This document shows, piece after piece, positions 1 to 12,900 of a stretch of DNA of 64,000 bases. Source of the stretch: Rhodamnia argentea (lineage: Eukaryota > Streptophyta > Magnoliopsida > Myrtales > Myrtaceae); NCBI RefSeq assembly GCF_020921035.1, contig NC_063158.1, positions 16,722,001 through 16,786,000 of the forward strand. The letters are read 5' to 3'. The notes below the pieces were generated by a model. The model was not told where the DNA came from. It did not search any database and was given only the letters and a program-made list of their open reading frames with translations. The number at the start of each line of letters is the position of its first letter. Position 1 is the first letter of the stretch. A program made the position numbers and the translations under genes.

Positions 1-386
1 TGTTGGGCGAGGGCGCGCCTCCATCTATGTAATACCTAGATATGCAGCATTGATGATAAAAAAAAAAGCACAAGGAAGCAATAGAACATCCCGCAAAGAG
101 AGCATTGTAGAATTGAGTGGGGGAGAATGACACGGGCTAGTTGTTCCGTGTCCCTCGTATGATATGGAGGACTGAACAACTTGTGGCCTCATTTCCTGCC
201 ATACTCGTAAACCTTGAAGTAGTACTTATTGGTGTCAAGCATAGTGAATGAACGATGCAGAGGGGAAGAAGCAACCACGTCCTTGGGAGTGGTGTCGAAG
301 ACGGTTTGTACTAGGAGTTCTAAGATTAGATAGAATACATCACTTAGGAGCTCTAAAGGCGGGGTTAGCCTCCAGTGTACAAATTA
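1..386. other. Gene-free left edge
   Basis: No coding frame with recognisable protein content is visible on either strand. The sequence has mixed composition and may be the inner part of a decayed repeat that extends out of the window. It leads into the hammerhead-like motif at about 387-440. Confidence 0.5.
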
Positions 387-440
387 GTCAAGAGGCGATG
401 TCGCTCTCCTGATGAGGCCATGACAGGCTGAAACCGGTTG
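387..440 (+). ncRNA. Candidate hammerhead ribozyme motif (degenerate type III)
   Basis: Seen: the core CTGATGA at 409-415, a short stem II (GGCC at 416-419 with GGCT at 426-429 around a six-base loop), then GAAAC at 430-434. A GTC triplet at 387-389, in the cleavage-site position, precedes a stem I hairpin (GCG/CGC around ATGT at about 394-403, extended by AGA/TCT with one bulged G). Stem III is poor: a G-C next to the core, then a mismatch loop, then ACAA/TTGT. Known: plant retrozymes carry type III hammerheads in their LTRs. Inference: this may be a decayed retrozyme ribozyme. The first stem II pair is G-U instead of the usual G-C, which lowers confidence. Confidence 0.35.
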
Positions 441-2450
441 TGGTGCTTAAAGTAGTTTGATCTCGCTCGATATAAAGAATGCTCGAGCTAAGTTGGTGTG
501 GTACGATCCGATATAAGAAAGACATTCGCCTACGTTTTTCATGGGACAACTAAAGAAATAGGGCTAGTACGATCCGAACGACTTGTCGGGTGCCCCACGG
601 GCTATTCCTCGACCAAGGAATCTTTGTGCCCGTGACACTAACATCTTCAAGTTCAAATTTTCCATTCCAACCTTTTACAACCCAATCAAAGTTCAAACTC
701 TTATTTTCGATCAAGTGTCTTACAAGGTAAATTCAAGGACTTTAATTTCTTTTTACCAAACTAGTTTTGTTGTTTTCTAAATAATGAAAGTTGTTAATTT
801 TAGTATTTATTTTGATTTCAAGGTGATTAACGGCTTTGTTGGTTGAAGATGTCGTTCAAGATAAGTGAAAACTCTAAGGACTAAACTAGACCGATCTACT
901 TAGTACTATTAAACTTGATTAATTGATTGTTTGCTCATTTAGTCTAGATTTTATTCTGTGTGAAGTTTCAATAATTGTATTTTAAGCTATTGTAATTCTT
1001 GGGTTTCGATTAAAAAGCATTTCACATGCCTAGGGAGTGTTTGAAAGATTACTAAAATATTTTGTTGCATCTTGAATAGGAAAAATGTGAAAAATGACAA
1101 AACTAGGCATAAAAAGGGCATCTTGGTAATTCTCAACAAAGTTATGGGCAATTTTGAATATTTATTATTGAGAGGGTGTTTTTAACGGGGCTATGTTAGG
1201 GGCTTCATTGTGAATTAGTGAATTATTAAATGAGATTAATTAATGGAAACGAGACCGATTCAAAATAATTAGTTTTGAACTCTTCATGGGAGAGATCTCC
1301 ACCCATTTTTCCACTTTTCTTAAGAGAGCAAATCCGACACATCTAAAAGAGCTATGATTTATTTTTTCCATGGGAGTCATTTACAAAAATATCATGAATG
1401 CATCATTTCACATGAGTCTTGCCGAGTAGAACAAAATATCGATACATTCAAAATTGATATTTTTGTTGTACTTACTAGACCAATCAACTATTGCAATTTC
1501 GAACGACACAAAAGAGTGGAAAAGGTAACGCAATTTTGTGTGAGTGAGAGAGAGAAATAGAGAGGGAAGGCAAGGCTTAGGCAAGAATGGCTCATTTCTC
1601 GGTCTCTCATGAGGGTTTGGTTTCTTTTTATTTATTTATTTATTTATTTCATAAGGTCCAATCACGCCATCACGACAATAATATTATTTATTTATTTTCA
1701 TAAATAATTCTTACACATAAATAGGTTAACATCTTTTCATTGCATGTTGACCTTCTCATTTAGCGGGCCTAGGATAGCTCGGGCTTGCTCTTTTGGCCCG
1801 AACCTCTCGAGATCCTGCCCAGGCCCGCCTATTAGGCCACCTTTCTCATTTTTTTTTAAATTTTTTTCAGCTAATATACAGAAAAATGGAAGTGAGCGAA
1901 AAATAATGTTAGGGTTTGCGTTATTTAATTTTATTACTTTACCTATGAGCTTTTTAGTATGTGACTCACGTATATTAGGAATTCGAATTTATTTTATCCT
2001 ATAGTGCATATAAATTATAAAATATCAAATAAAATCATTAATGAAGCATGATTTAAAATCTTTTCTGGTCAGCGCAAAGGAGAGGAAGTCAAACCCTCAC
2101 GGGGTCACATCGCAGACTTCACTCCAGTTCAGACCCTCAAGCTTCGCCCCAAATGGAGCGACGGAAATTATGTTAAGCATGTCAAAAAACAGTAAAACAT
2201 GTAGAGGAAAAAAAAGGCGAAAAAAGACAGGAATGCCGAAAATCATTTCGACTCCCGGTTTGGGAGACAGTTTCACATTTTCTTGACATAACCCTCCACT
2301 CCCTTATCTTCTTCCTCCTTATCTGTTTTGTCCATCACATACCCTTCTCGTTCTTCCCTCTGCCGCGCTCCCACTCTCTCTCAAGAGCTTCTCGGAGTAC
2401 CCATTTGAACATTTGTCTATCCCTTTTCTTCTTTTCAACATTGGAAACGA
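441..2450. other. Gene-free region upstream of the sigma factor gene
   Basis: There are only short open frames with no protein-like composition. Local GC-rich patches (around 1760-1840) sit in AT-rich sequence, which is typical of old transposon debris. The proximal promoter of the sigma factor gene must lie in the last few hundred bases. I see no convincing TATA box there. Confidence 0.5.
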
Positions 2451-2649
2451 ATGAAAGCCATCAATCTGTAGCAGCGGGGGGAGAGAAAGAGAGAGAGAGA
2501 GGGTGTGTGTGTGTTTTGCGGACACAAATTGAATGAGGATTGCCGAACTTTGGGGAAGAACAGAGGATGTCTTCATGTCTGCTCCCACAGTTCAAGTGTC
2601 AGCCAGACACCTTTTCCGTTCAGTTCAGGACTCACGTCCACACTCGTAA
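2451..2649 (+). promoter_or_regulatory. Two upstream ORFs and a GA/GT tract in the SIG2 leader
   Basis: A 6-residue upstream ORF runs 2451-2471. A second upstream ATG at 2533 opens a 38-codon frame (stop TAA at 2647-2649) that overlaps the main start at 2567 in another frame. A GA then GT tract lies at about 2484-2514. If transcription starts upstream of 2451, both ORFs would precede the SIG2 start codon and could reduce its translation. The transcript start is not visible in the sequence, so this is inference. Confidence 0.4.
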
Positions 2650-5600
2650 GCTCTTTGCCTTGTTCGCCGATTCCCCATTGCTGTGTCCTTCTAATTGGTA
2701 TATTCAAATGGGCTTTTTCGCATTCTTTCTGTACTTTGTGGGTGAGTTTCCCTTTCTTGATTTTGGCATTGGTCTTTGCTTTTTGAGGTGGTTGAATGGA
2801 AAAGTACCAGGAACTAGTTTTGGGCATTATAGTTCTAGCTTTGAAGAAGTCGGTTGTTGCTGTAAGGATCGTCTGCCATGATGTCAAGAATCTGCTTCTT
2901 ATTCCTCTGTTATTCTTGGGCTTTATCATTGATTGCTGGACCCTAAATGTCTCTTGGTTATAACTTTTTGGGTCTGATTCAGTTTCTCTGTTCAATTTTC
3001 ATGACTTCTTAGAACTTGGAAGAAGCTAAAGTTGTTACTTACATAACGTTAATCGGAAATGGCTTTTCGCTTGAGCATACTGCACTTAATGCAGATCATG
3101 TACTGCTGTGCTTGTAGCCAATACAAAGGTAGTAGTTGACGCCTTCTAGTCCATGTAATGCTCCCATGTTAGAATTGATGTGCCTTATGGTACCTGAAGG
3201 TCAGTAGGTACCCACAGAAGCTTCATCTGTGTCTTATCACTGTAAGTCAACCGAAATTACCTGGATGGAAAGGGACTTGCTGGTATTGGAGTTATCTTGA
3301 GGGTTTTCATCTTGGTCACGCTCTAGTGGTCAATGTTTCCTACAAATATCATTAGGGAAACAAATTAGTGCTTAGCATGCAAAGGGCTATGTGGCAATAA
3401 GCCATTTGACATGGACATGAATCTTGTCACCTTGAGTTGTGTGAAGAACAAGTTACTTTAGCCGTTACTCTTGTACCATTCTCACTTCACCTCTCCGTTG
3501 GTACCATAATGGCGACCCTAATGTTTACTACCTCTTTCTTATTGCATCGCTGAAATGTTCTTGCTGGACTTGCTGTTCAAGTCGGTTGATTTCAGGAAGG
3601 ATATCTTACTTGTTAGAATTCTTACTTGTCAGGCAATTGGTGAGGAATAGTTGAATGTGCTCTATTCCTTATTGTGCCAAGTATGAAGGGGCAGAAGCTT
3701 TCCTGTTAATTTTTATCATAAGTACATGATTTAAGGTTTCGTGTGCTCTTTTATTTTATTGTAATGAATCACGTTACCATTTTTTAGAAACTGTTTTGCA
3801 GAGAAAAATAAAGAGCCTACTTATTTCCGTGCACAATGTCTATTGTCCACCACGTCTCTGCCGACGTCATCATCATCATCAGCTGCAACAGCTGTCATTC
3901 TTGTCATGGAAAAGCTGAGATTGCCTTCTTTAGAAATTCTTACAGATTCAGCAACTTCAAACAGGCCATGGATGTACACAGGGGCAGTCGGTCCACCTGC
4001 AGAGGTGAAAGGCTTGTTTATATACTAATAGTGGAATTTCTTTTGGGCATTTCTATTTCCATGTGGAGGATGGCTATATATTGCATTATTCGATGAAAAT
4101 CCCCATTGTTTAATTGAAAGTTGGTGTCCTTCCCAGAATCCTTTTGATAATGGCATTGTGATTATGCTCGAGCTCGGGCTTCTTCATAAAGTATTCTGCT
4201 CGGTTGACTGTCGTGTTCTTTGCTTAAATCTATTTTTTTTTTTTTATGCTTTTACTAAGGCTTGGAAGTCGAGATTCCGTTCATCCTGTCACTTAGGAAG
4301 CAGTGTTTTCCTCTACCTGTCTCAAATTACTATCCTTCTATCCATTCTTTGATCCGAACTTTCTCATCAGGTAAATCTTGGTGCAACTTTAGCTGCGGAA
4401 ACACTTTTAACAAGTGATGAGGCAGTAATAGCAGCAGCTGCTGCTGAAGCGGTTACTCTTGCAAAGGCAGCTTTGAAATCTGCAAAGGATGCAGCACTTA
4501 TGATCAGAAATGAAAGTTCTTTAAATACTGATAGTAAGCTTGAATTTTCATCCAAAACAAGCACTTCTCTTTCAAAGCATCCTGAACTGTTGGAGCTAGA
4601 AAATTCCAGCATTGTGACAGAGTTCATGGAATCTGAGAGGGGGTCAAGGGAAGAAAATATCATGCAGTACTCAATGGGAGAATCCGAAGATCTGGAGCCA
4701 ACCTATGAAGAGCTTCAACTTCTGCAAGAACAGCTCTTCAAAAGCATAGCTGTAAGATCAAGGCGGCAAACAGAAAGGAAAGAAAGAAGAGTAAGAGCAG
4801 CGGAAAAAGCAGCTGCGAATGTAGTTTCCGTGAAGTCGGGATCTCTTAGTAAGAAGAAACGTGCATCTGTACAAGATGTAGATTACTCTGACCCATTGCG
4901 CTACTTGAGAGGAACCACTAGCAGTTCCAGGCTTCTTACTGCCACAGAAGAAACAGAATTGTCAGAAGGAATACAGGTAGAACAAATGCATATTCTCTAG
5001 CTTGCGAATTTCTGATCACTATCGCTAGAGTGTACTTTTCTGTTATGTTTTTGATGACTCAGAACCCTCTGAGTTACTTTATTATTTGTCCCCACTCCGT
5101 AAATTGGGGGACCTTGGACAGGACTCATTTGAACAAGTGTGAATGAATTCCCATGGGGTTAGTGGTTTGTATGCGGCCTCACCATCTGAGCTATCGAGGC
5201 AGTCGTATTTTTTTTTTTGTTATGCTGGGAAAACACTCGATTTACAAGGAGACAAGTAATTGAACTGCTAAATTAGTTAGAAAAGAACTTGAAATGAACT
5301 TTATTAAAATTGGAAAAAGAAGAATCTCTGCCTTACGTTAAATCACTGAGAGAGAACTTTGTGTCTGGCAATGGATGCATATTACAAACATTGCTCTTTT
5401 TAGGAAAAGAAGGTTTCCTTGTCTTGTAAAAACTATAATGGTTTTCCTAGGAGGCCTGCTGCTTGGGGCAACTGGATAGAAGTGCTTTTGTATTTTATAG
5501 ATTTAAATACAAATGTAAAGATGGATACCATACATCTATTAATTGTGCATTGGAAATGGAATGAGATAAGGTACCTTTTGTTGTTTAAGCGTACCTTTTT

Positions 5601-8276
5601 TACATCTTCAGTATCTTGAAGTAAAGAATTCTTTATGTTTACAAGCGCAAGTGCCTGTACTGCAGGCCACTATATTGAGAGGATTGTATATGTTTCCAAT
5701 GATGCATGTCTCCATGGTTTTGTTATTTCTTTTGCTTATTTTTTGCTCTCAAGTCTCGGCTGGCTTGCCAATGTCATTCAGGATTTATTGAAACTGGAAA
5801 GACTCCGGGAGGAGCTAACCGAGCGATGTGGACATGATGAGCCAACATTTCCACAATGGGCAGCTGCTGCAGGAGTTGATCAGAAGACTCTAAGGAAGCG
5901 TTTGAATTATGGGAAACTGTGTAAAGACAAAATGATCAAAAGCAACATAAGGCTTGTTATATCCATTGCAAAAAATTATCAGGGAGCTGGAATGAATCTT
6001 CAAGATCTTGTGCAGGTACTTATTTTGCTGTTGTACTTTCTGCAATATGATGATTAGATGATTTTATTGAGTTTCAAACTTCATCACACATATGAAAGAA
6101 TTTCAAATCCTTGGGTCTGGTTCATGATCAACAGGAAGGATGTCGTGGCTTGGTAAGGGGTTCTGAGAAGTTTGATGCTTCAAAGGGGTTCAAGTTTTCT
6201 ACATACGCTCATTGGTGGATAAAGCAGGCCGTTCGAAAGTCTCTTTCCGATCAGTCCAGGACAATTCGTTTACCAGTATGTTTCACATTTCATTATTTGC
6301 AAGTCTTACTATTTTGTATGTAGGGGAGAAAGCATTTGGTGGAGCTTTCACCAAACCCAGATTCTCATCATCTGTAATGTTGGTTATCTCCATTAAACAG
6401 TTTCACATGGTTGAGGCAACATATAGAGTGAAGGAGGCAAGGAAGCAATTGTACAGTGAAAATGGAAGACAGCCGGACAATGAGGAAGTAGCAGAGGCTA
6501 CGGGGCTATCAATGAGGAGGCTTAATGCTGTTCTCATGACTCCTAGACCTCCAAGATCTCTTGACCAGAAGATCGGAATCAATCAAAATCTCAAACCCTC
6601 TGTAAGCCAGCCCCCCTTCGCTGTCAAATGGATAAAGTAAACTTAACTTTCTCCAGATTTTCACACCCTTGGTGATCTTATGATTGCTGGCACTTGCACC
6701 ATCAGTTTGGTGTAGTTCAGTTCATTTTGAGTAATACTTGCAGACTAAAACAACTGTTTAGTCCGAATAGTTATCGAATCAAATCTAAACCCAGTTGAAA
6801 ATGTGAAACTTTAGCCAAATATTCCAGTTAAGATGATTTTCTCGAAGTTGTGACAGTTTAATGTGCAAATGTGAAAAGTCCATAGAGATGTGATATATTT
6901 GAGCACGTGTTAGCCATACTTTCAGCCCAAGGAACATTCACCATATGAAATAAACATTTGTACTTTGGGATTGAGTGTAACAGCTGTGTGATGAGCATCC
7001 CCTTCCGTCCCTGCTACTTTACCAAGTGCTAATACATTTTAACTACTTTCAACGACATTTTTATTTCGGTAATTCACTTTTTTTTCTCTATTTCCTTTTT
7101 CTTTTAAAATGACAAATGTTTTTTGTCATGACTACTGGTCTGATTAGGTAAATAAATATCTTTACAATATTATTATTTTCTGAACATGTACTTTTTACTA
7201 TGCAGTTTTCAGACCTCCTTCGACCATTTTCCTTTTTTCCTTTCTTCTGAATTCGTAGAGCCTGACCTAGCTATGTGTATGGGTTTGGTAAAATTTCCTG
7301 GGTATGTAAGTTACCCTGTCTCTGCCTGCCAAATGAGATCGGGTAGGGCATACAAGTGAGGTGTTGAACTTCTCAGCACTCACCTCAAGGTTGAGAGCCT
7401 GTTCCTGTCACTTTGTCACTAGTTTATTGTGCTGTGGGGCTATGTGCAACCTCCATTTCATCAAATCTCAGGTTCACATTGTCAATTCAGTTCTGTTCTT
7501 CACTCGGAAACATCATTCTCTCTATCACCTTACTTTCTTATCAACCTTGGTATATGTTGGCAATAAGCAGGCATGCTCTTGTCTTAATCGTATCTTGTGA
7601 ATTCAAATTTCCATTTTGTTCTATGTTTTCATTCTTTTCTTATTCACTGCCAATGTATTTCGTCTAGGGAAGTTAAACTCACTTGTGTAATGCGCTGTTA
7701 CTTTGGGACAAGTTTGTAGATCTTCATGTATTCTCGTACCATCTAGAGTGAGACAGTCAATTTTTTCACCTACTTAGCAACTCGGATTGCCAATTAATTC
7801 GAGCATATGTTGCCCATTCTATCTTGTGCCTAATGAGATCAAGTTATGCAAAATGCCCTTTAGTCAGTGAACTGTGAAGTGCTAACCTGTATATTACCTC
7901 TTTGGATCTGTTAATTTGGCGATTTATTTTTGAAAAAGCCGGAGACTTTTTGTCATGTGAATGCCCCTGCTGATCAGTTCCTTTCTTTTGACAGGAAGTG
8001 ATATCCAATCCCGATGCTGAATCAGCAGAAGATTTGCTGCTAAAGCAGTTTATGAGGCAGGACCTGGAGAAGGTACTGGACAGTCTCAACCCGCGAGAGA
8101 AGCAAGTGGTGAGGTGGAGGTTTGGCCTTGAAGACGGGAGGATGAAGACGCTGCAAGAAATTGGGGAGCTCATGAGCGTGAGCAGGGAAAGGGTAAGGCA
8201 AATCGAGTCGTGCGCGTTTCGCAAGCTCAAGAACAAGAAGAGAACTAAACATTTGCAACAGTATGTGCTCGCGTAG
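2567..8276 (+). CDS. SIG2: Plastid RNA polymerase sigma factor SIG2 (SIGB), 7 exons
   Basis: Exons: 2567-2645, 3802-4004, 4371-4976, 5782-6015, 6135-6275, 6401-6601, 7995-8276. Joined length is 1746 nt, giving 581 aa with every junction in frame. Arabidopsis SIG2 is about 572 aa. The start is chosen because the protein begins [11 protein letters not shown], as in SIG2. The exon 1 donor GTAAGC at 2646 fits the family better than a later GTGAGT at 2742, which would add 32 hydrophobic residues. Residues 1 to about 60 look like a transit peptide. Sigma region 1.2 is about 268-296. Region 2 is about 350-421, with the -10-binding helix [17 protein letters not shown]. Region 3 is about 422-488. Region 4 is about 489-581, with the helix-turn-helix around [19 protein letters not shown]. 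Known role: a nuclear-encoded initiation factor for the plastid bacterial-type polymerase, needed for several plastid tRNA genes including trnE. Nothing indicates loss of function. Confidence 0.95.
5041..5224 (-). mobile_element. SINE-like insertion in SIG2 intron 3
   Basis: Read on the minus strand, a tRNA-like 5' part carries an A-box-like TAGCTCAGATGG (plus-strand 5182-5193) and a B-box-like GTTCAAATGAGTCC (plus-strand 5121-5134), about 50 bases apart. A short A-run lies at the 3' end (about 5048-5052). The body (about 5048-5217) is flanked by direct repeats TGTTATG at 5041-5047 and 5218-5224, consistent with a target-site duplication. Both boxes deviate from consensus by about one base. 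It lies in a non-coding intron, antisense to the gene. Confidence 0.5.
6602..7994. other. SIG2 intron 6, no embedded gene seen
   Basis: This is the longest SIG2 intron, at about 1.4 kb. It is T-rich. The short open frames show no recognisable protein. It ends in a polypyrimidine tract and ACAG at 7991-7994. Confidence 0.7.
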
Positions 8277-9983
8277 GCCGAGCATCAGGCTTTTAAAAGT
8301 CTATGCTCTTTCTTCCTACTTTCTTTCATGCCCATATCTTTCTCATTTTAATTTTCCTCTATATATCACATATTTTTCGTCTTTCTGGTTGCTATACCGA
8401 TGGTGAATCCGCGGGGATGCACCGTACTTGCAAATGTTGTAGGAACACAATTTCTTAGATGAGGAAAATTTTTTGGTACATTTTGATGATTGTGTCATGT
8501 TTATCTCTTCCAAAGGGAGGAGGAACAAAGTCTCAATTCATCCACTGTTTTGCTGATGAAGGGTTTTTGCCCTATTTGAAAGTTGTCTCGGAAGCGTTCG
8601 AAGTTTTCTAGTGACCCGAAAGCCCGGGCTGATCGAAGCCTAATAATTTCTTTCCATTCGGGATGTTCCCGGCTACTGGACTTCTGACGTTGATACCCCG
8701 GACTAGGTCGAACCGGTCGGAATTAGTAAATTAAAATAAAAATATAGTTAGTCATAGAAAGGAATATATATATATATACACACACAGAAACCAGAGCTGT
8801 GGCATTGCAAGGCCCAACTTGATTTTCCTTGGACCAAAGAATGGGCTTTGCAGTCATTTCTGAAAAAATAGACTGGTCATGCAATTTCCGAACCGGGTTT
8901 AGAGTCAACCGGCCATATCAAACCGGGAATGATACGGCTCCCCAATGTCCCTACTCCCTAGCTAGTGACCCTTCACTCGGGATGGGTATTAATAAAAAAA
9001 ATTGAAAAAAATATTAAAGTATATTAATGATTGTTTACATTAGCATCGATTGTGTAATGCAGAACGGCTATCGCTTACGTCGGCGATTTCTGATTAAAAT
9101 TGATCGAATGACCTCAATTGGCAAAAAATAAAATGGTTGAGGATTGAATTGACAAAAATGACGTTTTAGCCTAATAGGATAGCAAAACGTAAAAAGGTTT
9201 GATGATTAAATTGGCAAAAATGATGTTCTAGTCCAATAAGTTTAGGCCGACCCTAACTTTGGCACTCCCAAATCGCGTGCATCCGTAGTATTTATCGTCG
9301 TGACTATCAATAGCCATAATGTATTAGAGATTAATAATGACAGGCATAATCCATAGACCAACTTCTCTCGAAAGCATAGAGGTTCAATTCGCGAATCTTT
9401 CAAGTGGTCTCCAACTTCTCCGAACAACGGAATCGCAATTGCATCTTGGTAGATTCGGATATTAATTCGATGCAGTAACCTAGTATTTATCTTTATTTTC
9501 AATACCTTAATAGTCTCGACTTGCTATGATAAATGTCAATTTTCAGAAAAACGTTTGCCCGCGTTTCCGAAATCTAGCATGCCCATTGATCCGTGCAAGA
9601 CTCGCTTTGCTAATTAGAGATCGCGTGCTTCAATTACCTAACCGGTCATTGACGGAGAAAACATATATAATGTCGATCATAGGTTGCGCGTTAGCTCGAT
9701 ACGTCGTAACCATTTTTAATTTTGGTAGGTCCCACACATGATCTAAGACCGGGCTTGATTAGGAAGACGGGCCTGTTCTGGTTGCGTTGTCCCTCGATCG
9801 GGAAGACGTTGAACGAGCTCAGATCAGTCTCTGGCGGATTATGGCGGCGCAGTTGGCGCAATCTCCGCCCATTTCTTCTTCTTCTTCGTCGTCTTCTTCG
9901 TGCGAAATTCGAATGTGACTGCGAGTGAATGAGTTGAGGTAGCGCCCCCATTCGACCTCGCGCCCCCCCCCACTGCGCATGTC
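8277..9983. other. Intergenic region SIG2-FOLT1
   Basis: It contains the SIG2 3' UTR and the FOLT1 promoter. An AT then AC microsatellite lies at about 8765-8787. At about 9060-9245 there are fragments of the same repeat family (phrases such as TCAATTGGCAAAAA and GATTGAATTGACAAAAATG) that recurs many times after 19.9 kb. No gene is supported. Confidence 0.55.
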
Positions 9984-12900
9984 ATGTCGCAGACGCACTG
10001 GCAGTGGGAGAACGCCGCCGCCGGAGGCCTCGCCGGGTTCGCCACCGTCGCCGCCACGCATCCCCTCGACGTCGTCCGCACCCGGTTCCAAGGTTCTCTC
10101 TCTCTCAGGTGCATCGGCGTGTGCTGAGTTTGAGTTTGCTTTTTTGACTGAGGTGGGACTTTTTCGTGTACTCACACAGCGAACGATGGCAGAGTCGTGT
10201 ATCTTCCGACTTACAAGAACACTCCCCAAGCGCTCTTCGCCATTGCTCGCTCCGAGGTTCTCCCAGTTCCTGCTTCTGTGTGTGTGTGTGTGTGTGTGTC
10301 TCTCTCTCTCTCTCTCTGAGGTTTATTTAATCGAATGAACTTTTTAGTAGCGGATGGGATGGTGGTGATGGAGAAGGTAACAGATTGTGCGGAACTCTAG
10401 CGTAGAGGCTCTCAAACATTAAGCAAATGCCACTTTATGAGTTGAAAGTGTTTGCAAATATTTGAAGGGGGGCTCGAATTCGGTCGTGTACTTTTACATT
10501 GACGACCCTTCTGCCTTAATATGGTGTAACTTTGTAAGGGCCTACTTTTTTTGAGGTGGGAAATTCTTATGGCGCTCCTTACATTTGAATTTCATGTCAT
10601 AATCAGTTTATAAAGATCCTGTCTTATAGCTTGATGGCCTCGAACAGCACTCTGCAAATTTATGAATATCTTCTCATGGTCAAAGGCTCTTTCAATGGTA
10701 TCCACCCAGTCAATAAGTTCTTCGTATTCACCTTTCAATTTGTTCCTACCAACTTGCCCATCAAGATCAGAGGCCAATTCACGAATGCATCAAGGATGAC
10801 AAAGGGACCTCTTTTCTTGATGTATTGGGATGGTCATCACGTAAGGAGCTAGGCTCCTCATTGTCTTCTATGCTGGTTGATGATGATGATGCCACGCCCC
10901 CAAACTCAAAGTTGCTCTGTTAATGGTTGGAGTTGTTTTACCTCTTTTCTTTTTAAAGAAACCATTTCAATTGGGGTCACACCTATGGACTGTGAGTAAA
11001 CCCATCATGAATGGCGTTAACATATCATACGAAATAATTCGATACGAGAGAGAATGATGATGGAATAGGAAAATATGCCTCTATTGCTCTATTTTTCTTG
11101 GTGGATTATATAGTAGATTAAAAGAATACACCAATCCTAAAGACCCACAATGCAGTTAATCCTGCTGTGGAACAAGCTATTATTGCGAAAATAGGTGAAT
11201 ACAACCAGCTATCATTAAGAATTTCATAAGTTTGATTACTTCAATTGCGAGTATCTATATTCTGTTGCATCTTCTGTCACTTTCTCCATAACCATCCCCT
11301 TGAATATTAAATGCTTTCCCTCTCCTATTTATAGCTGTTCTCTATGTAGGTTACAGAGAAACTCAAAGCAAGTTCAATGCTGTTTTCTCTCTATATACGC
11401 TGATATGAGCACTTGCCAAAGACATTGCATGATATTATGAGAAGAAATTCATTGATTGCTGAAATGACATCTGTCTGTCTGTCTGATCATACAACTTTGC
11501 TTTATCATCCTGTTATATTTGAGTTCTAGTCAAGTTTCTATGCGTCGTTATGTCTGCAACTCCAGTTTTATTCGGCAATTGTTTGACCTTTCCAACATTG
11601 GTCTTGAAAGCCTATCTGTAGTTTTAGATGCAGAAACAACTTTTGCAGATGTCAATGAGTTTTTCTTGCAGGGTTTGAGAGGTCTTTATGCTGGCTTCTT
11701 ACCTGCTGTACTTGGGTCAAGCCTTTCATGGGGTCTATATTTCTTCTTGTAAGTGCTATGCTTGGTAGGTCTGATGTATTTGACCATTCAGTATTGGTTC
11801 TTTGTCTTCATCTCTTCTGAATTTTCTGTTGCTCCCTTTACTGTTCCCGGAATTATTACTTACCCATTCACATTTTATGAGCAAGGAAAGCTGCATCTTT
11901 CAATTTGTTTTTGTAAATCCTGCAATAAGTTAGAGGAAGGCTTTAGCAAATACATAGCTTGGAAATGGGAGTAATTTCATCCAAGAATTATTTTCAAAGA
12001 AGAGAATTCAATGGTTATTGCTACTTGAGTAGCAGTTTACTATTGCCATTGTTGGGCCTGCTGTCAATATCAATGTTCAAGGCATTTCCTCAATCTCTAT
12101 TAATAGTTGATTGTTCTTAACAACTTTGTTTCCACAGACTAAAGGCATGTTTTTGGAACATCCTCCAGAGTTAGTCTTTCAAAAAACAGTGGAAAACTAC
12201 CTTGAATTATAGGTTGGGATATTTCACTGAAATATCAATGAGGTGAGTTACGAAGAGATAATACAGATATGTAGAATTTCAATATTCAATATAGAATGGG
12301 TTGCCCAGCCCAGGCAAGAGCAATAATGCTGAAGAATTTTCTTTCTCCAAATTAAGTATAGGGCTGTAGGCAGACAATTTGCCATAAAAACAGTTCATGA
12401 CATTATATGGGCAGCTTTAAGATGCCAACCTAGACTTTTTGATTCAACAAATGCTGCATGCTTGGAGTCATTGTATGGACTTTCCAATTCGAGAACCTCT
12501 TTAGAGTCCAGTCCTATTTAGACCACTGAACTATATAACATTTAAATATCAAATTACACCTTATCTCGTAACTTAAGGGCATTGTCGAACAAAATTCTAT
12601 AGGTTGCATTGATCTGATTGAACCACTCAAATGGACAATTTGACCAGGGAAAAAATCTAGTTTGACTCGGATTTGGTGGTGAAGAAAAGAAAAAAGAACA
12701 ACAGTTGTTGTAGTTATCATTCAAATCATCGACACCATGCTTGGACCATCTAACCATACAGTCGACCATGTTCTGACGAGAGTAAGCCATGTAATCAATA
12801 CACAATGAACTGTACGTGGGAAAGTGCATTAGGCTAAGAGTTGAATGTCAAACACAGAGCTTCAAAGGCATGGGATGTGTTTGGTTTACCTCCTGGTCAC

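Noticed and set aside
2646-2741. Longer SIG2 exon 1 using the GTGAGT donor at 2742
   Set aside because: In frame, but it adds 32 hydrophobic residues that break the alignment with the Arabidopsis N-terminus. The GTAAGC donor at 2646 gives a matching length.
9691-10229. Minus-strand frames overlapping FOLT1 exon 1
   Set aside because: Low-complexity Arg/Lys/Glu translations of GAAGAA and GC-rich sequence. The sense exon is convincing.
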